Shown: positions 33,490 to 43,064 of the stretch, piece by piece
Layout: every line of letters starts with the position of its first letter
How positions within the stretch are numbered: the stretch's first letter is position 1
Translations under genes and position numbers: made by a program
NCBI GenBank assembly: GCA_022842065.1
Contig: JALHQH010000003.1
Coordinates: 332,756 to 396,755 of the forward strand
Direction: 5' to 3'
DNA: 64,000 nt
Source of the DNA: Caldilineaceae bacterium
GTDB taxonomy: Bacteria; Chloroflexota; Anaerolineae; Caldilineales; Caldilineaceae
Notes under the pieces: model-generated
Told to the model about the DNA's origin: nothing
Database searches by the model: none
The model's input: only the letters and a program-made list of their open reading frames with translations

Positions 33490-34380
33490 TTAGGGCAAAA
33501 CACTGCGCAACGCCAAGAACAAAAATCCTTGGACAACGATTGTGCCGCCCCAAAGTAGATAGGCCCCCACCGGTTGATTGCGCACCATCATCAAAACACC
33601 CCAGGCGCCATTGACCAGCCAGGCAAACAGCCCAATCGTTGGCAGGCGAAAGAGCAATTCTTTGTCGCTCACCATATCCGGCAATCCGGCGCGTGTATAA
33701 CGAATGGGCAGGGGATTGGGTAAATCCGGAAAGCGCAACATCAAGACACCAAAGAGCAACAAAGCGCCGGCCATGCCTAATCCCAGCAGGACCGGGCCAA
33801 CACGCCCCACCCCAAGAATCCGTTCCAAGGTTGAGGTCTGTATCTGCTCCATTACCAACGGTTGGGCCACGCCCATCTGGAAGCGACTCTGCACCGCCTC
33901 CAGAAACTCGGCTTGGGCCAGGGGAGAGAGGGCAAAGATGCTCTCGCCGGTATCGAGGAGCAGACATTCATCTAGTGGGCGCGTGGCAAAGATCATCACC
34001 CTGGCCAGCGCAGGGGCATAGGCCGGCCGAACTTGGGGCGCGGGCCAGTGTCGCCAACCCTGTGCCGCCTGATCTTCTAGGCCGCCGGTGACGATCTGCT
34101 GGATGGCGGGTAGTGGGATGATCTGGCGAATGTTGGCCCAACGAATCGTGATTGCATCGCGATCTACCCAATATTCGAGGGTAAAGGCACCCCAAGTGCG
34201 GTAAAGTAGGTGTAACAACAAAGGGGTGCTCAGCGCAACCAGCAGGATGAGCATAAAGCGTAGCCAATCAGTCTGGCGTTGGGTCACCCAAATCAAGAGT
34301 AGCAGATCGATCAGGATAATCCACAGGCTAACGACCAGCCCTTCCCAGCGGGTTTTGCATGGCGCCGGTTTAAAAACCAT
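33490..34380 (-). CDS. Membrane protein with bacterial PH-like domain
   Basis: 296 residues. Two membrane segments at the N-terminus ('LVVSLWIILIDLLLLIWV' and a second one) precede a beta-rich region with 'YWVDRDAITIRWANIRQIIPL', which looks like a bacterial pleckstrin-homology domain. The C-terminal part has three more hydrophobic segments. Function unknown. ATG 34380 is chosen because AAGGAAG lies before it, and the ORF extension beyond it translates the 7-bp repeat array upstream. Confidence 0.75.
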   Translation of the reverse strand: MVFKPAPCKTRWEGLVVSLWIILIDLLLLIWVTQRQTDWLRFMLILLVALSTPLLLHLLYRTWGAFTLEYWVDRDAITIRWANIRQIIPLPAIQQIVTGGLEDQAAQGWRHWPAPQVRPAYAPALARVMIFATRPLDECLLLDTGESIFALSPLAQAEFLEAVQSRFQMGVAQPLVMEQIQTSTLERILGVGRVGPVLLGLGMAGALLLFGVLMLRFPDLPNPLPIRYTRAGLPDMVSDKELLFRLPTIGLFAWLVNGAWGVLMMVRNQPVGAYLLWGGTIVVQGFLFLALRSVLP

Positions 34381-34395
34381 GAGTAAGCTTCCTTG

Positions 34396-34509
34396 AAACG
34401 TGATGCGTAAAACGTGAAGCGTAAAACGTGAAGCGTAAAACGTAAAGGGTGAAACGTAACCTTTTGCCGACAGCATTACGTTTTACGCATCACGTTTTAC
34501 GCTTCACGC
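34396..34509. repeat. Inverted arrays of 7-bp GTAAAAC/GTGAAGC units
   Basis: Units of GTAAAAC and GTGAARC run in one direction up to about 34458, then their complements (GTTTTAC, GCTTCAC) follow after a short spacer. The two arrays are reverse complementary. It lies between the PH-domain gene and the end of the binding-protein gene, and is the same family as the long array at 62468-62667. Confidence 0.85.
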
Positions 34510-34514
34510 CCTAT

Positions 34515-36188
34515 TTACTGCTCGATGCGCCAAGTATCCCAGTTCACCGGGGCGAAGGTGGGATAGGCCCGTTGGACGTAGGGCTTGGTCAGGATGGTGT
34601 AGCCGCGGTGGTAATAGGGGGCGACGCGCACTTCTTCCCCAAACATCAGTTGCTCGACCTGGGCGTACAGATCGGCGCGCACGGCCTGATCCGTTTCGAT
34701 AGCGGCCTGTTTGGCCATTTCATCGGCCTCGGTGCAGGCGGCTCGCGGGTAGTTGGTGCTGTCGGTGCAGTGGAAGACTTCATAGACAAAGTTGTTCTCA
34801 TCGGGATAATCAGCACCCCAACCAAGACGCCACAGTTCCGGCATCTCTTCCACTGGTGTGTTCGGGTTGATACTAGCCAGGAAGACTGGAAAATCCTGTG
34901 CTTCCAACTCGACATTGACATTGAGTGTTTCGCTCCACATCACCTGCAACGCTTGGGCCAACGCTTCTTCCAACGTATTGGAGAAGTAGCGATAGGTGAC
35001 GGTGGGGAACCCTTCGCCCTCGGGATAGCCCGCTTCGGCTAACCAGGCCTTGGCCTGCTCCGGATCATAGCCGATTCCTACTTCGGGATCGGGTGCACCA
35101 AAGACGCCAGGAGGGGCGAATTGGGTGGCCGGCACGCCGGAACCAACAACATCGCGCACCATTGTTTCGCGGTCAATCGCGGCGGAGAACGCCTTACGCA
35201 CCAACACATCATCAAAGGGTGGTTTGGTCATGGTAAAGCCGACATAGGTGGTCGAGGCGCGTGGTCCTTCGTGTAATTCGGCGCTCAGTGTAGCATCTTC
35301 ACGAATGCGCGTGACTTCTTCCACCGGCAGCGAGGCGGCACCTTCACCGGCCACATCAAGTTCGCCCGATTCGTAGAGCGCGACTTCAGTATTTTGGTCG
35401 GTGATCACTGTCACATCAACTTGCTCGATCTGCACGTCGGCGGCGGCGAAGTAACTCTCGTTTTTGACAAAGGAGAGGCTCTGGTTGGGCAGCCATTCGG
35501 TCACTTTGTAGGGGCCGTTGACCACAATGTTGGCTGGGTCGGTCCAGGCATCGCCAAACTCTTCAATCGCCCAACTCGGCACCGGGCGCAAGGTCCACAT
35601 GCTGGAGATGGAGAGGAAGTACGAAGCCGGCGCTTCTAGGGTGAATTGCACCGTGTGCTCATCGACGGCCGTGACACCCAGCGAGTCAATATCATAGGTA
35701 TCAGTCGGCACGGCGGTCTGGTTGATCGCGACCGCGTTTTTGATGATGTAGAGCACATAGGCATAGGGCGAGGCCGTCTCCGGCATAATCGCGCGCTTGA
35801 CACTATATTCCACATCCTGCGCCGTCACCGGGTTGCCGTCACTCCAAACCGCGTCATTGCGCAGGTTGAAGGTCCAGGTCAGCCCGTCCTCGGAAATTTC
35901 CCAGCTTTCCGCCAATTCCGGCTCGACTTCTGAGGTCTCATTGTTAATGTTGGTGAGCCCCAGGAACATCTGCTCAATCGGCGTGATCGAGTAGTAATCC
36001 TCGGCCAGATTGGGATCGAGTGTGGTCGGTTCGGAAGTGGTGCTCAGGCGCAGGGTGACGCCTTCCCCGGTGGCCGCAGGCGCGGCCCCGGTATCATCAG
36101 TAGGGGCCGCTGGTCCCGGCACGGCACAGCCGACCAGGAGCAGCAGCGTAAGGGTGCTGGTAAGTATACGGGACAATAATTTAGGCAT
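34515..36188 (-). CDS. Peptide-type ABC transporter substrate-binding lipoprotein (family 5), orphan
   Basis: 557 residues. The signal peptide ends in a lipobox ('TLTLLLLVGCAVPG'), then the SBP_bac_5 fold with 'ISEDGLTWTFNLRNDAVWSDG' and 'VRKAFSAAIDRETMV'. ATG 36188 has AAGGAAA upstream. No permease or ATPase gene is next to it. The permease pair at 43.1-45.0 kb lacks a binding protein, so the two could work together, though they are 7 kb apart and on opposite strands. Confidence 0.93.
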   Translation of the reverse strand: MPKLLSRILTSTLTLLLLVGCAVPGPAAPTDDTGAAPAATGEGVTLRLSTTSEPTTLDPNLAEDYYSITPIEQMFLGLTNINNETSEVEPELAESWEISEDGLTWTFNLRNDAVWSDGNPVTAQDVEYSVKRAIMPETASPYAYVLYIIKNAVAINQTAVPTDTYDIDSLGVTAVDEHTVQFTLEAPASYFLSISSMWTLRPVPSWAIEEFGDAWTDPANIVVNGPYKVTEWLPNQSLSFVKNESYFAAADVQIEQVDVTVITDQNTEVALYESGELDVAGEGAASLPVEEVTRIREDATLSAELHEGPRASTTYVGFTMTKPPFDDVLVRKAFSAAIDRETMVRDVVGSGVPATQFAPPGVFGAPDPEVGIGYDPEQAKAWLAEAGYPEGEGFPTVTYRYFSNTLEEALAQALQVMWSETLNVNVELEAQDFPVFLASINPNTPVEEMPELWRLGWGADYPDENNFVYEVFHCTDSTNYPRAACTEADEMAKQAAIETDQAVRADLYAQVEQLMFGEEVRVAPYYHRGYTILTKPYVQRAYPTFAPVNWDTWRIEQ

Positions 36189-36198
36189 GTTGATTTCC

Positions 36199-36459
36199 TT
36201 ATTTGTGGGCAAATCGTATCCGCTTTTCGGTAACAACGACGTAATTACCCGTTAGCCGATCTGAATAATCGGTTCGTACATGTTCAACAACTTGAATTTT
36301 GTTCGCAGCGCGTTCATCTGCCAAGCGCAAAAGCATAACACCCTTATGGACATGTTGATCACGGTAAATGCGCTCGCCAAAATCTTTATCAGCAGTTATC
36401 AGTACCCACTCCTCTTGCCAAGCTTTGGCAAGAATCGCTTCATCCGCCAGACCACTCAT
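36199..36459 (-). pseudogene. N-terminally truncated DUF5615 PIN-like toxin
   Basis: 86 residues starting 'MSGLADEAILAKAWQEEWV' and containing 'LITADKDFGERIYRD', which fits the middle and end of DUF5615. Full-length members begin about 25-30 residues earlier with a conserved L-D-E-N-(L/V) that supplies the first acidic residue. Here an in-frame TAA stands just upstream and none of the three minus frames shows that start. No antitoxin gene is adjacent. It is most likely a decayed toxin. Confidence 0.65.
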
Positions 36460-36497
36460 CGTGTAGCATCCTTAAATGACGACCTTTGCGACACAAC

Positions 36498-37466
36498 TTA
36501 TCGACTATCGCGCTCCAAATTTAGCCAGGCCAACTCTTCAGGCGTTAACTTGAGCGTCATCGCTTCCATGTTCGCCTTGTACTCGTCCGGCGTGGCACAA
36601 CCAACTAGGGCAAAGATGTTGAGCGGGTAGTTCATGACATAGGCGGTGGCAATCTGCGGGATCGACAGCCCCTTCTCGGCCCCCAATTCTTTGGCCCGAT
36701 CCAAACGCTGGAAATTCTCTTCGGTGCAGTAACACTCGACGCAAAGCTTGTCGCCATAACTCTCGAAGGTGTCCAGATTGTCGCGGTCAAAGCGACCCGT
36801 GAAGAAACCACCGGCCAGGCTCGACCAAGTGAAGAGCGGCATATTGGTCTTGGCATAATAGGCGCGTTCGCCTTCGCCCGCAGGGCCGGCAATGCTGACG
36901 CAGCGGATCCACGGCTCTTTTTGTTGCACGGCCAGCGTAAAGTTAGGGCTGCTGACGGTGAAGCTGTTGAGGCCGTGTTTGGCCGCATAGTCGTGCGCTT
37001 CTTCAATGCGTGCCGACATCCAATTGGAAGCACCGAAGACATGAATGCGTCCGGCGGCCTGGTGCTCATTCAACGTCTCGATGATCGGCCCAACCGGTTG
37101 GCTGGGATCATCGCGGTGGAGCACGTAGAGGTCGATAAAATCGGTCTGCTGACGTGCCAGCGAATCCATCAGATCGGCGGTAATGTCATAGGGGGTGACG
37201 CGCTGGCGATCCTGGTTGTGATGGGAGCCCTTGCCGAGTACCACCACCTGATCGCGCAGGCCACGTTCGTTGTACCAGTGGCCAAGGGTGCGCTCGCAGT
37301 CGCCGTTGCCATAGCCGTGCGCCGTGTCAAAGGTAGTGCAACCCAAGGCATAGAGACCATCAAGTAATGCCATGCTCTCTTCAAGCTTTTTCATGCTGAT
37401 CATCACCGTGCCCTGCACCAGGCGCGAGATGGGTTTTTCGATGCCGGGGATGTGGCCGTATTCCAT
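36498..37466 (-). CDS. Aldo/keto reductase
   Basis: 322-residue NADPH-dependent aldo/keto reductase with a TIM barrel. The catalytic tetrad is visible: Asp in 'TTFDTAHGYGNGD' (about 47), Tyr in the same segment (about 52), Lys in 'VVLGKGSHH' (about 79) and His in 'YVLHRDDPSQP' (about 116). AGGAAC precedes the ATG. Reduces aldehydes or ketoses; substrate unknown. Confidence 0.93.
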   Translation of the reverse strand: MEYGHIPGIEKPISRLVQGTVMISMKKLEESMALLDGLYALGCTTFDTAHGYGNGDCERTLGHWYNERGLRDQVVVLGKGSHHNQDRQRVTPYDITADLMDSLARQQTDFIDLYVLHRDDPSQPVGPIIETLNEHQAAGRIHVFGASNWMSARIEEAHDYAAKHGLNSFTVSSPNFTLAVQQKEPWIRCVSIAGPAGEGERAYYAKTNMPLFTWSSLAGGFFTGRFDRDNLDTFESYGDKLCVECYCTEENFQRLDRAKELGAEKGLSIPQIATAYVMNYPLNIFALVGCATPDEYKANMEAMTLKLTPEELAWLNLERDSR

Positions 37467-37649
37467 TGGTTGGTTCCTATTCTATATTGATGATTGAACA
37501 TTGGTTGATACATTTTATGTCACAAGGAAGCCAAAGACAAGTAACAGCCAATCGTTTACTGGCAATCACCAGTTGAAAGGCAGTACCCGCTATGTTAAAA
37601 TTATGACAATCTTTTCCGCAACACACCAACAACCCCAAGGCGGTGAACC

Positions 37650-37989
37650 ATGACACCGTCCGCCGATATGTTCCAACTAACCCTTAGCTTGGCCGCCGAC
37701 ACCACCATCGATCTACCTGAAATCCGCGAACTGACTATGCGCTTTTACGATAAGATGCAAGGCTCCACCACGGAAATTTTCGCAACGACGGATTCGGCAC
37801 CTATGTTAGAAGTGGGGAAACCCAACGGCGCGCAACAACCGCATTCACAAGCGTAATTATGCGATTTTGATTCATTTAGAAGGCAGTGGTCACTTTGAAA
37901 ATAATCACCTGAGCGGCAACCAACGGGGGGTGTGGAAGATTGTCGGCGACAGTTTGGCCAACATTACACGGGTGGGGAATATTGAGTGA
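37650..37989 (+). pseudogene. Frameshifted small gene
   Basis: An ORF from ATG 37650 runs 61 codons, then goes out of frame near 37833. In the next frame reading continues from 37834 for 51 codons (starting N-N-R-I-H-K-R-N-Y-A, ending with TGA at 37987-37989). Joined, this gives about 112 residues. The family is not recognised ('IHLEGSGHFENNHLSG' stands out). It is either a pseudogene or a sequence error. Confidence 0.5.
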
Positions 37990-38037
37990 CGGGTCAGCAG
38001 TGCGTAACAGAAGTTAAGCAGATAACCCGACATACGA

Positions 38038-38100
38038 ACGGAGGCTGCGCTTGTCGAAGCCGAAGTGGCTCCGGCTTCGACAAGCGCAGCCTCCGTTTAC
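38038..38100. repeat. Dispersed hairpin element, copy B
   Basis: Perfect 25-bp arms (38038-38062 and 38072-38096) with a 9-bp loop. Read on the minus strand it matches copy A at 16311-16372, including the flank GTAAACGGAGG, with C or A differences in the arms and one base in the loop. It lies between two decayed genes. Confidence 0.9.
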
Positions 38101-38122
38101 CAAACGATTGCAACCTATGCGC

Positions 38123-38364
38123 TCAAGCCGCTACAGGCAATCCTTGTCGCACATAGGCAATCGGGGCAAACCCCGGCTGTTTGGTGGAGAGAGCCAAAGC
38201 TGAAACATGCAGATAGTGGTCGACCGGCGCTGTCGTCAGAATCTGCAAATTTCGGTGCGCTCATCGGCGGGCAGATGCTCTAATCCGGTTAGCCGGTAGC
38301 TCTCTGGGCCGTAGGCGGTGGGCTGGAGGAAATGGGAAAAACCGATAAAAATTAAACTTGCCAT
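38123..38364 (-). pseudogene. Frameshifted small gene on the minus strand
   Basis: ATG 38364 (GAGGT upstream) opens 42 codons ('MASLIFIGFSHFLQPTAYG') ending at TGA 38236-38238. A second frame picks up just before that stop and reads about 38 more codons ('LTTAPVDHYLHVSALALS', 'APIAYVRQGLPVAA') to TGA at 38123-38125. Together they would make an 80-residue protein broken by one frameshift. No family recognised. Confidence 0.5.
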
Positions 38365-38397
38365 ATTGGTAACCTCACATGTTAAATTCTAGTTTGC

Positions 38398-39507
38398 TCA
38401 CCCAACCGCCGCCATCACCAAATTCGATACCTGCCCCAGCAGCCGCTCACTCTTTACCGCCGGCTCATTCGTGAAGAGCGCGCAAACCACCTGTTGCACC
38501 GGATCGACCCAGACCACGGTCCCCGTTGCGCCGCCGTGACCAAAAGAGCCGGGCGAAAGCAGGTCGCCGCCATAGGACCAGGCCAACGTGGGCATCTGTC
38601 GCCAGCCAAGGCCCCAGGCTTGGCGGTGGCGTTCGGCTGCGGGCAAGCCTGGCATGGCGGAGGTCTGGTCGCGCGTCATCGCGGCAACCGTCGCTGGGCT
38701 GAGGATGCGCACGCCATCCAATTCGCCACCGTTGAGAAACATTTGGCAACAGCGCACCATGTCGCGGACGGTGGAGAACATGCCGCCCCATGGCACGCCC
38801 AAGTTCCACCAGTATGGAGTGTTCCAGCCCCAGTCGGTGCTACGCATGTCATCGCCGACATTGACGTGGGCAATCCGATCCTGCGGCAGATCGCGCACGC
38901 CGAGGGCGGTGTCTTTCATCCCAAGGGGGCCAAAGAGTTCCTGGTGTAGAAAGTCGGGCAGGCTCATGCCGCTGATCCGCTCGGCGATCACGGCAAGCAT
39001 GGCGGTGCCACAGCTCTGGTATTGCAGATTGGTGCCTGGGGCAAAATCGAGGGGCAGCGCAAAAATCTGGCGGTAGAATTCGGCTAGCGGTGCGTGCGCT
39101 TTGCGTAGCTCGATGTTATTCGGCAACATGTCGGGCAGACCGGATGTGTGGGTCATCAGGTGGCGCACGGTGACGGCTTCTTTGCCGCGGTTGCCAAATT
39201 CGGGAATGATCGTGTAGACCGGATCATCGAGCAGCAGGTGGCCCCGCTCCAGCAGGATCATCACGGCCGTGACGGTCATCGGCTTGGTAACCGAGGCGGT
39301 GAGAAAGATCGTGTCCGGTTGGGTCGCTTGGCCGGGGCGCATCGTGCCAAAAGTGCGCGGTTCGATCAACTGCCCGCGGCGAGCGATTTGGAGGGCGGTG
39401 CCAGGAATTCTGCCCTGGTCAACGGCGTTGGTGAGCAAGGCATCGACACGCGCAAGTCGGACTGGCGAGAAGCCTGCTTCGATCGGTGCAGTATAGGTTG
39501 GTGCCAT
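38398..39507 (-). CDS. Serine hydrolase of the class C beta-lactamase family
   Basis: 369 residues. The catalytic S-x-x-K is 'TASVTKPMT' (about residue 72); the Tyr motif is 'LQYQSCGTAML' (Y-x-S), and the third motif is 'GHGGATG' (H-G-G near 310). There is no signal peptide, so the enzyme is probably an intracellular esterase or peptidase-like member rather than a resistance beta-lactamase. AGAGGAAAAAG precedes the ATG. Confidence 0.92.
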   Translation of the reverse strand: MAPTYTAPIEAGFSPVRLARVDALLTNAVDQGRIPGTALQIARRGQLIEPRTFGTMRPGQATQPDTIFLTASVTKPMTVTAVMILLERGHLLLDDPVYTIIPEFGNRGKEAVTVRHLMTHTSGLPDMLPNNIELRKAHAPLAEFYRQIFALPLDFAPGTNLQYQSCGTAMLAVIAERISGMSLPDFLHQELFGPLGMKDTALGVRDLPQDRIAHVNVGDDMRSTDWGWNTPYWWNLGVPWGGMFSTVRDMVRCCQMFLNGGELDGVRILSPATVAAMTRDQTSAMPGLPAAERHRQAWGLGWRQMPTLAWSYGGDLLSPGSFGHGGATGTVVWVDPVQQVVCALFTNEPAVKSERLLGQVSNLVMAAVG

Positions 39508-39859
39508 CTTTTTCCTCTTTTGGTTGGACTGATTGGATTATGTTACGTGCAATGCGTTAGTGCATACGGTTTAAGCCATTCAACACTGTAGCCGGACATT
39601 CCGCTTGTGTCCCAGCTTTATCACACCAGCGGTAGGGCGCACCCCGCGACTTCCCTACTTTCCCCTTTTTCCATAGAGTGTGCTAGGATAGATTTTCGTA
39701 CTTTGCGCGCATAACGCAAAATGTCGATTGTCGTCGTTGGATTGTCTGATAAATTACAACGATATCTGACACGGGCTGATCGTGTCAATTCGCACGTTAT
39801 CGCTAGGCGTTGGTTTGCCTGGATTGTCTAAATGCGCATGCATTACATTAATAGGGCCT
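39508..39859. other. Intergenic region before PBP1A
   Basis: No gene or RNA was recognised in these 352 bp between divergent genes. A small dyad (GACACG ... CGTGTC) lies near 39768-39786. A weak promoter-like pair, TTGTCT (39824-39829), 17-bp spacer, ATTAAT (39847-39852), ends 7 bp before the chosen PBP1A start, so that mRNA may also be leaderless. Confidence 0.5.
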
Positions 39860-42800
39860 ATGAATCGACTTGATCGTCACGACTATATTTTAATGGCACG
39901 CCGCAAACGCCAGCGGGTGCGCACCAATCGGCCTCGTCCTTGGGTGTGGGCAGGGCAGAGCATTGGTGCCCTCCTTTTGGCGGTATTATTGGTTGTTGGT
40001 TTTGTCTCCGCGGTTGGCGCCGCCACGGCGTATGGGATCTACACCTCCTATGCTGCCCAGTTGCCTGATGCCAGCATTATTGAAGAGCAACAGGATGAGT
40101 TCGAAACGGTGCGTCTTTACGATCGCACCGGTCAATATTTACTCTATGAAAGTATCGACCCGCGCCCCTTTCGCGGTGATCGGCGTTACATGCCACTGGG
40201 GGAAATGTCCACCTGGGTGACCAAAACGGCCGTCGCCTTGGAAGATCGCGATTTTTGGGAAAATCCCGGCATCAACGTGCGCGGTCTGCTGCGCGCGTTT
40301 GCCTCGAACCTCCAAGGTGGGGCCGTCCAGGGTGGTTCGTCGATTACCCAACAGTTGATTAAAAATGTGGTCATTCCCCCCGAAGAGCGCACCCAACAGA
40401 GCTACGCCCGCAAGATCAAAGAAGTGATCCTGGCTATGGAAGTGACGCGGCGCTACTCCAAAGAGAAGGTGCTGGAGTGGTATCTCAATTACAACTCTTA
40501 TGGTAACCTGGCTTATGGGGTAGAGGCAGCCAGCCAGGTCTACTTTGGCAAGAGCAGCAAGGATCTGAGTTTGGCCGAGGCCGCCATGTTGGCGCCCATT
40601 CCCCAATTCCCGGCGCTCAATCCGATCAACAATCCCGATGATGCCAAAGAGCGGCAGCGGATTGCCTTGCAGGCAATGGTCGATGCCGGCTATATCAACG
40701 CCGCCGAAGCGAGCGCAGCCTATCAACAGCCCCTCGCCCTGCGCAAATCGGTCGCCGAACGTTTTGACCTGTTGACGGCACCGCACTTTGCCCTGTATGC
40801 GCTGGATCAGGTGAAAAATACCTACAATACAGCTGAAGATCCTTATTATATCTGGCGCAAGGGTTTACAAATCTATACCACGTTGGATGTTGATCTGCAA
40901 AAATATGCAGAACAGACGGCCCGCGAACAGGTGGCAATCTTACTGGAACAGGGCAAAAATGCACGCAATGCCTCTGTCGTTGTCATCAACAATAACACTG
41001 GTGAGATTATGGCAATGGTCGGCTCACTCGACTATAACAACGAGGAGATCGATGGCCAGGTCAATGTGGCAACCGCCTCGCGCCAACCAGGTTCGAGCTT
41101 CAAGCCCTTTGTCTATCTGACGGCTCTCCAAAACGGCTTGACGCCAGCGACCATGATCCTGGATGTGGCGACGGCCTTCCCCCAAAGTGATGGCAGCTAC
41201 TATCGGCCAGAAAATTACGACCGCCAATATCATGGCCCCGTCTCGCTGCGTAATGCCCTGGCCCGTTCCTACAATATCCCGGCGATTAAAGTTATGCAGC
41301 AGGTGGGGGTGGCCGATGCGTTACGAACGGCCCACCGCCTTGGCATCAATGGGCTTGATCGCGGTCTCAACTACTATGGGTTAAATCTGGTGCTGGGCGG
41401 TGGTGAAGTTTCGCTGCTTGATCATACCTACGCCTATAGTGTGTTGGGCAACAATGGCGTGATGATCGGCGAGCCGATCCTGCCGTTCGAGCAGCGCAAT
41501 GGCTTTCGTAATCTGAATCCAGTCTCGATTTTGCTGGTGCGCGATACCGATGGCAATATCATCAAAGAATATAACCAACCCCAGGCCGAACGCATCGTTA
41601 GCACAGAGGCTGCCTATTTGATGGCGGATATTATGAGCGATGATGCGGCGCGTGCCCCCTCCTTTGGCAGCAATACGGTCTTGACCCTGCCCGATCGCAA
41701 AGTTGCGGCCAAGACCGGCACCACCAACGGCTTTAAGGATAACTGGACCATGGGCTTTAGCCCACAGGTGACGGTCGGGGTCTGGGTGGGCAACACTGAT
41801 AACGAATCAATGGTCAATGTAACGGGGCTTTCCGGCGCCGCGCCGATCTGGAATGCGGTCATGCGCCGCTATTTGGCCGATAAACCGGCCACCTGGTATG
41901 ACCGTCCGCCCGGCATTACTGAACGAGCGGTCTGTGTCCCCAGTGGGCTGCTGCCAACCGCAGCCTGCCCCAACCAACGCACCGAGATCTTTATTGCCGG
42001 CCAGGAACCAACCCAACAAGATACGATCTGGCAAGCCTTTGAGATCGATTCCGCGAGTGGGCAGTTAGCCGTACCAACCACTCCGCCGGAACGCCGCACC
42101 ACGCGCGTCTATCAGATGTTGCCCCAAGAAGCGGCGGATTGGGTGCGTGCCAATGGCATCGAACAACCGCCAACCCAACAATCGGCCGGCCGACCGGAAG
42201 ATTTTGATCCGGATACCGCCATCATTTCGCCAACCATCAACGCCCACATCGCCGGTACCATTGAAGTGTTCGGTAATGCGCGCGGCGGTCCCTTCCGACT
42301 GGAATATGGCAACGGGCTTGATCCGCAGGCCTGGACCCAAGTGGGCCCGGAACGTGGGGAAGAGGTGAGCAACGGTCTCCTGGAGCGGCTGGATACAACC
42401 GCCCTCGCCGAGGGTACTTACACGCTCCGGCTTACCGTAAATCGCAGTGATGGGCCGCGTGAGTGGCGCACGCCGATTACCATCGACAATTCACCGCCAA
42501 ATGTGGTGATCAGTGAACCCAAAGCCGATCGCCTCTATGTCATGGAAAAAGACGAGCAGATCAATGTCAATGTCTTGGTCGATGATACCTGGGCCGTTGA
42601 CCGCGTCGTCTTCTTTATGGATAACAGCGCCTTTGCGACCAGTACGGTTGCCCCCTACAATGAGCGCTGGCCCATTCGCATGCGCGATGTTGGACAGATC
42701 GAAGCGGGTGGTACCGAGAATTGGCTTGGTTTTACCAGCGATGATCCGGATGTGCAGCCTGGGCGGATGTTGCCCTTTGGTGACGGCTTCCAGGCGATTC

Positions 42801-42922
42801 GTACCAGTGCCGGCGTTTACTTTGAAAGTCACATCATCAAAGTGGTTGCCTACGACCGGGCCGGCAATGCCAATGAGAGCGACGAAGTGCGCGTCTACGT
42901 CCGCCATGAAAAGCCGAATTAA
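39860..42922 (+). CDS. Class A penicillin-binding protein (PBP1A-type) with C-terminal extension
   Basis: About 1020 residues. After a basic stretch and one membrane anchor (around residues 30-60) comes the GT51 transglycosylase ('ALEDRDFWENPGINVRG', 'GGSSITQQLIKN'), then the transpeptidase with S-x-x-K ('PGSSFKPFVYL', about residue 412), S-Y-N (about 471) and K-T-G ('AAKTGTTNGFKDN', about 617). The last 300 residues look like one or two immunoglobulin-like domains ('ISPTINAHIAGTIEVFGNA', 'NSPPNVVISEP'), longer than in typical PBP1A. It polymerises and crosslinks peptidoglycan. Starts at 39782 and 39893 are possible; none has a clear ribosome site. Confidence 0.92.
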   Translation: MNRLDRHDYILMARRKRQRVRTNRPRPWVWAGQSIGALLLAVLLVVGFVSAVGAATAYGIYTSYAAQLPDASIIEEQQDEFETVRLYDRTGQYLLYESIDPRPFRGDRRYMPLGEMSTWVTKTAVALEDRDFWENPGINVRGLLRAFASNLQGGAVQGGSSITQQLIKNVVIPPEERTQQSYARKIKEVILAMEVTRRYSKEKVLEWYLNYNSYGNLAYGVEAASQVYFGKSSKDLSLAEAAMLAPIPQFPALNPINNPDDAKERQRIALQAMVDAGYINAAEASAAYQQPLALRKSVAERFDLLTAPHFALYALDQVKNTYNTAEDPYYIWRKGLQIYTTLDVDLQKYAEQTAREQVAILLEQGKNARNASVVVINNNTGEIMAMVGSLDYNNEEIDGQVNVATASRQPGSSFKPFVYLTALQNGLTPATMILDVATAFPQSDGSYYRPENYDRQYHGPVSLRNALARSYNIPAIKVMQQVGVADALRTAHRLGINGLDRGLNYYGLNLVLGGGEVSLLDHTYAYSVLGNNGVMIGEPILPFEQRNGFRNLNPVSILLVRDTDGNIIKEYNQPQAERIVSTEAAYLMADIMSDDAARAPSFGSNTVLTLPDRKVAAKTGTTNGFKDNWTMGFSPQVTVGVWVGNTDNESMVNVTGLSGAAPIWNAVMRRYLADKPATWYDRPPGITERAVCVPSGLLPTAACPNQRTEIFIAGQEPTQQDTIWQAFEIDSASGQLAVPTTPPERRTTRVYQMLPQEAADWVRANGIEQPPTQQSAGRPEDFDPDTAIISPTINAHIAGTIEVFGNARGGPFRLEYGNGLDPQAWTQVGPERGEEVSNGLLERLDTTALAEGTYTLRLTVNRSDGPREWRTPITIDNSPPNVVISEPKADRLYVMEKDEQINVNVLVDDTWAVDRVVFFMDNSAFATSTVAPYNERWPIRMRDVGQIEAGGTENWLGFTSDDPDVQPGRMLPFGDGFQAIRTSAGVYFESHIIKVVAYDRAGNANESDEVRVYVRHEKPN

Positions 42923-42940
42923 GCGCGTAAGCTGCTGAAC

Positions 42941-42989
42941 TTGTCTGCGCCGGTCGTGCGCCCCTGCTGCGCACGACCGGCGCAGACAA
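42941..42989. terminator. 21-bp perfect hairpin after PBP1A
   Basis: Arms 42941-42961 and 42969-42989 are perfect and GC-rich (core GCGCCGGTCGTGCGC), loop 7 bases. No T-run follows. Position right after the PBP gene suggests termination or 3'-end protection. Confidence 0.7.
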
Positions 42990-43064
42990 CGCTTACCTAA
43001 ATCACGTTTTACCGAGTACCCATTGGGCGCCATTTTACGGCATCACATAGGATAACCCACACTA

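Noticed and set aside
34381..34476. N-terminal extension of the PH-domain protein
   Set aside because: It translates the 7-bp repeat array; ATG 34380 has its own ribosome site.
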